A DNA stretch of 33,597 bases from Actinomadura bangladeshensis (GTDB taxonomy: Bacteria; Actinomycetota; Actinomycetes; Streptosporangiales; Streptosporangiaceae). Below, piece by piece: positions 31,539 through 33,597 of the stretch. Position 1 is the stretch's first letter. Each line of letters begins with the position of its first letter. The notes beneath the pieces were generated by a model. It searched no databases and was not told the DNA's origin. It saw only the letters and a list, made by a program, of their open reading frames with translations. The DNA lies in NCBI RefSeq assembly GCF_004348335.1, contig NZ_SMJW01000069.1, positions 1 to 33,597 of the forward strand, in the 5' to 3' direction. A program made the translations under genes and the position numbers.

Positions 31539-32219
31539 CTAGAAAAGGGTGCCCTCGTGCTCGATGCCGCGCAGCGCGTCGTAGTCGAGGGTGACGCAGT
31601 CGATGCCGCGGTCGGTGGCGAGGACGCGGGCCTGCGGCTTGATCTCCTGCGCGGCGAACACGCCGCGGACGGGCGCGAGGTGCGGGTCGCGGTTCAGCAG
31701 CTCCAGGTACCGGGTCAGCTGCTCGACGCCGTCGATCTCGCCGCGCCGCTTGATCTCGATCGCGACGGTGGCGCTGTCGGCGTCCCGGCACAGGATGTCG
31801 ACCGGGCCGATCGCGGTGGGGAACTCGCGGCGGATCAGCGTGTAGCCGGCACCGAGCGTGGTGATGTGCTCGGCGAGCAGCTCCTGCAGGTGCGCCTCGA
31901 CGCCGTCCTTCTGCAGGCCCGGGTCGATGCCCAGCTCATGGCTGGTGTCGTGCAGGAACTCCTCGATGGTGAGGATCAGCCGCTCGCCCGACTTGCCGTG
32001 CGTGACCGTCCAGCGCGCGGTGGCGCCGTTCTCCTCATAGCTCTCCTCGCGCAGCGAGCAGGGCGGGTTCATCCAGTTGAGGGGCTTGTAGGCGCGGTCG
32101 TCGGCGTGGATGCTCACGCTCCCGTCCGCCTTGATCAGGATCAGGCGGGGGGCCATCGGCAGGTGGGCGGTGAGCTTGCCGGCGTAGTCGACGCTGCAGC
32201 GGGCGATAACGAGACGCAC
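31539..32219 (-). CDS. nucS: Mismatch-specific endonuclease NucS/EndoMS
   Basis: NucS makes staggered double-strand cuts at mismatches (G:T, G:G, T:T) and drives the non-canonical mismatch repair of actinobacteria, which lack MutS/MutL. The 226-residue protein has the N-terminal DNA-binding/dimerisation domain (MRLVIARCSVDYAGKLTAHL, about 1-110) and the C-terminal RecB-like nuclease: D141 in GPVDILC, E155-x-K157 in AIEIKRRG, and QLTRY (167-171). All catalytic residues are present. The C-terminus ends GTLF, in the tail region tied to sliding-clamp binding in this family. The start is the GTG at 32219. It is followed on the opposite strand by the small gene and the SCO5389-family gene, as in Streptomyces synteny. 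Confidence 0.93.
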   Translation of the reverse strand: MRLVIARCSVDYAGKLTAHLPMAPRLILIKADGSVSIHADDRAYKPLNWMNPPCSLREESYEENGATARWTVTHGKSGERLILTIEEFLHDTSHELGIDPGLQKDGVEAHLQELLAEHITTLGAGYTLIRREFPTAIGPVDILCRDADSATVAIEIKRRGEIDGVEQLTRYLELLNRDPHLAPVRGVFAAQEIKPQARVLATDRGIDCVTLDYDALRGIEHEGTLF

Positions 32220-32325
32220 GCTGCCTCACCTTAGTCCCGGACGCGGCGCGCTTCAGTCCGGACCGGCGAACCGGCGGTCGCCCTGAGGTTCCCCGATCCC
32301 GCCTAAGGCACCTGTACCTGTGCAC

Positions 32326-32384
32326 ATAAGGCGTGCTTCCGATGTGGGAGCGGCCCCCTTAGGACGAGTGTCTTGGGTGTCGGG
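32326..32384 (+). promoter_or_regulatory. Conserved 59-nt leader element, copy B
   Basis: ATAAGGC (32326), 9 nt, ATGTGGG (32342), 10 nt, TTAGGACGA (32359), 10 nt, TGTCGGG (32378), with the same blocks and spacers as copy A at 20396-20454. AAGGCGTGCTTCC (32328-32340) can pair with GGACGAGTGTCTT (32362-32374) at 11 of 13 positions, counting G-U. Copy A forms the corresponding stem with different pairs, which looks like covariation. CTAAGG at 32303-32308 lies 23 nt upstream of ATAAGG, as against 24 nt for the first box in copy A. The start codon is 35 nt downstream. Confidence 0.7.
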
Positions 32385-32419
32385 TCGTGCCGAGCGGCCC
32401 GCGACCTTCGGGAGACACC

Positions 32420-32602
32420 GTGTACCACCACGACATCATGCAGTCGATCATGAGCGAGCGGACCCGCGAGCTGCGGGCGCGGGCCGAGGCCGAGCGGGAC
32501 GCCCGGTTCGCGCGGCGGGCCCGCGAGTTCTGGGCCGACCGCGCCGAGCGGGTCACCGCCGTCCGCCGGGCGCGCCGCCATGGAGCGGCGCCGGCGCGAT
32601 GA
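32420..32602 (+). CDS. Small basic protein, 60 residues, paralogue of the protein at 20252-20362
   Basis: A 60-residue Arg/Ala/Glu-rich protein (SERTRELRARAEAERDARFA...), predicted to be almost entirely helical with 19 Arg. The GTG at 32420 has GGGAG at 6-nt spacing, and its register is confirmed by the gapless match to the 36-residue paralogue from the first residue. It is about 24 residues longer at the C-terminus (FWADRAERVTAVRRARRHG). The same leader precedes it and a perfect 14-bp terminator follows, so it is a stand-alone transcription unit between nucS and the SCO5389-family gene. A nucleic-acid-binding role would fit the charge but is not shown. Confidence 0.8.
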   Translation: MYHHDIMQSIMSERTRELRARAEAERDARFARRAREFWADRAERVTAVRRARRHGAAPAR

Positions 32603-32605
32603 CGC

Positions 32606-32640
32606 GCGCCCCTGGACGGACGGGGGCCGTCCAGGGGCGC
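32606..32640 (+). terminator. Strong hairpin terminator
   Basis: GCGCCCCTGGACGG (32606-32619) and CCGTCCAGGGGCGC (32627-32640) form a perfect 14-bp stem with a 7-nt loop, starting 3 nt after the stop of the 60-residue gene. Confidence 0.88.
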
Positions 32641-32743
32641 TCCGTAGCGGAATGAAAATCTTTGTCAAGCCTGGAATTCTCCGGACACCGTGATTAGCGT
32701 CGGCGGGTGGGTGTTCATCCTCAAACGGCGAAAGGACCCCCGC

Positions 32744-33130
32744 ATGTCTCTCGACGTGACTCCGGAACTGCTTGAGACGGCGCAGAAGGGCGAGGTCGGC
32801 GAGGCCGACTTCGTCGAGTGCATCAGGACGTCCCTCCCCTACGCGTGGGACATGATCAGCGGGCTGGTGGCCCGGCTCCAGGTGGACGGCGGCGACTTCG
32901 CCGACAACCTCACCCCGCCCCCGGACGAGCAGGCCCGCGGCCAGCTCCTCCGCGTCCTCGCGAGCGACGCCATGCGCTCCACCCTGGAGCGCCACTTCGG
33001 CGTGAAGCTGGCCTTCCAGAACTGCCACCGCGTCGCCGTCTTCCCGACCGGCGACTCCTCCGCCTACCGCACGTTCGTGACCCCCCGCGAGCAGATCCTC
33101 AACCAGTCCCCCGAACTCCGCGACTGCTGA
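32744..33130 (+). CDS. SCO5389-family protein
   Basis: This is a 128-residue soluble protein starting MSLDVTPELLETAQKGEVGE. Phrases such as SLPYAWDMISGLVARLQVDG, TPPPDEQARGQLLRVLASDA, HFGVKLAFQNCHRVAVFP and the ending QILNQSPELRDC are nearly invariant in the Streptomyces SCO5389 family as I remember it. NucS is the neighbouring gene there too. No catalytic motif is seen and the function is unknown. The ATG at 32744 with AAAGGA upstream is chosen over the ATT-adjacent longer frame from 32690. Confidence 0.88.
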   Translation: MSLDVTPELLETAQKGEVGEADFVECIRTSLPYAWDMISGLVARLQVDGGDFADNLTPPPDEQARGQLLRVLASDAMRSTLERHFGVKLAFQNCHRVAVFPTGDSSAYRTFVTPREQILNQSPELRDC

Positions 33131-33149
33131 CCCCCACCCCGGCCGATGC

Positions 33150-33177
33150 GGTGCGGAAGCGACACCGCTTCCGCACC
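33150..33177. terminator. Bidirectional hairpin terminator
   Basis: GGTGCGGAAGCG (33150-33161), loop ACAC, CGCTTCCGCACC (33166-33177): a perfect 12-bp stem between the convergent SCO5389-family and luciferase-like genes. Confidence 0.88.
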
Positions 33178-33230
33178 GTCCGCCGAACTGGATTCTCGGG
33201 ATCTCGCCGTCCCGGTGAGCGCAGCTCGGC

Positions 33231-33597
33231 CTAATCGGCGGCGCGGAGGTGCGGGAGGACTTCGGAGCCCAGGCGGGTGATGTTCTCCAGGGTGGCTTCG
33301 CGGGAGCCGGCGGCCTCCGCCAGCAGGATCAGGTGGTCGATGCCCGTCTTCTCGACCGTGGACAGGAGGGACTCGACGCAGTCGTCCGGGGAGCCGACGG
33401 GGTGGATGCCGCACATGCGGCGCGTGTAGGCGACCGGGTCGGGGGAGGGGCGCGGACGGTCGTCCACGGCGACGTATCCCTTCAGGCCGGGGCCCAGCCA
33501 GCGGGGCATCTCGTCCATCAGGGTCTTGACCGCTGCCTCGCGGGTGTCGGCCACCTGGGCCACGTGGGTGGAGATGTGCGGGAGGTCGGGGCGGCCG
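33231..33597 (-). CDS. LLM class (luciferase-like, possibly F420-dependent) oxidoreductase, 3' part
   Basis: The gene enters from the right edge; only the last 121 or so residues are present and the start is outside the window. The frame is open to the edge (GRPDLPHISTHVAQVADTRE), so the GTG at 33563 is internal. GIHPVGSPDDCVESLL and the ending REATLENITRLGSEVLPHL are typical of the C-terminal part of luciferase-like monooxygenases/F420-dependent reductases, where the G-x-P-x-x-V loop contacts the cofactor. Cofactor and substrate cannot be assigned from this fragment. Confidence 0.75.
   Translation of the reverse strand, partial: GRPDLPHISTHVAQVADTREAAVKTLMDEMPRWLGPGLKGYVAVDDRPRPSPDPVAYTRRMCGIHPVGSPDDCVESLLSTVEKTGIDHLILLAEAAGSREATLENITRLGSEVLPHLRAAD

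Overview
The window is very GC-rich, about 70% or more, with frequent GTG starts and many 1-11 bp gene junctions. It reads as chromosomal DNA of a filamentous actinomycete. The order prfA-prmC-Sua5-(wecA)-atpI-atpBEFHAGDC-DUF2550-cobalamin adenosyltransferase ... nucS-SCO5389 family matches the conserved ATP-synthase neighbourhood of Streptomyces and relatives. The content and the many insertions between nucS and the ATP synthase genes suggest a Streptosporangiales/Thermomonosporaceae (Actinomadura-like) genome. That placement is inference. No tRNA, rRNA, IS element, phage gene or CRISPR array was seen.

Layout. 1-2357: 3' end of prfA, prmC (ATGA overlap) and a Sua5/YrdC/TsaC protein with a long acidic tail, closed by a hairpin terminator. 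2459-4168: a small secreted protein and a divergent DUF2207-type membrane protein. 4206-13397: wecA, then the complete F1Fo ATP synthase cluster (atpI, an AtpZ-like small membrane protein, atpB, E, F, H, A, G, D, C), with hairpins before atpE and between atpD and atpC. 13434-17266: a DUF2550 protein, a secreted M28 aminopeptidase, a convergent DUF4097-like repeat lipoprotein and a PduO-type corrinoid adenosyltransferase. 17339-20131: a GMC oxidoreductase followed after 3 bp by a serine-hydrolase-fold protein that has lost its catalytic residues. 20252-22156: a 36-residue protein with an unusual conserved leader, then a DUF6745 protein and a partner of unknown function. 22379-26816: hemerythrin and cupin proteins, a BBE-type flavin oxidase, a GNAT acetyltransferase and an aldehyde dehydrogenase. 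26883-29521: a carotenoid-cleavage-type dioxygenase with a membrane protein, divergent from a PadR regulator across two 22-bp direct repeats. 29553-33597: an M50 (site-2-protease-like) peptidase, TetR, DUF3224, NucS, a second small basic protein with the same leader, an SCO5389-family protein and the 3' end of a luciferase-like oxidoreductase.

Most interesting signal. Two unlinked places, 20252-20454 (minus) and 32326-32602 (plus), carry the same 59-nt leader: four blocks ATAAGGC / ATGTGGG / TTAGGACGA / TGTCGGG with identical spacers of 9, 10 and 10 nt. Flanking bases can pair into a stem that is kept by different base pairs in the two copies. Each leader ends 33-35 nt before a tiny Arg/Ala-rich protein (36 and 60 residues), and the two proteins align without gaps. 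This looks like a dispersed small-protein family with its own structured leader or dedicated promoter.

How the genes work together. The left half is housekeeping: translation termination and release-factor methylation, tRNA threonylcarbamoylation, lipid-linked sugar synthesis and ATP synthesis. The right half is accessory oxidative metabolism with local regulators, ending in the NucS mismatch-repair neighbourhood.
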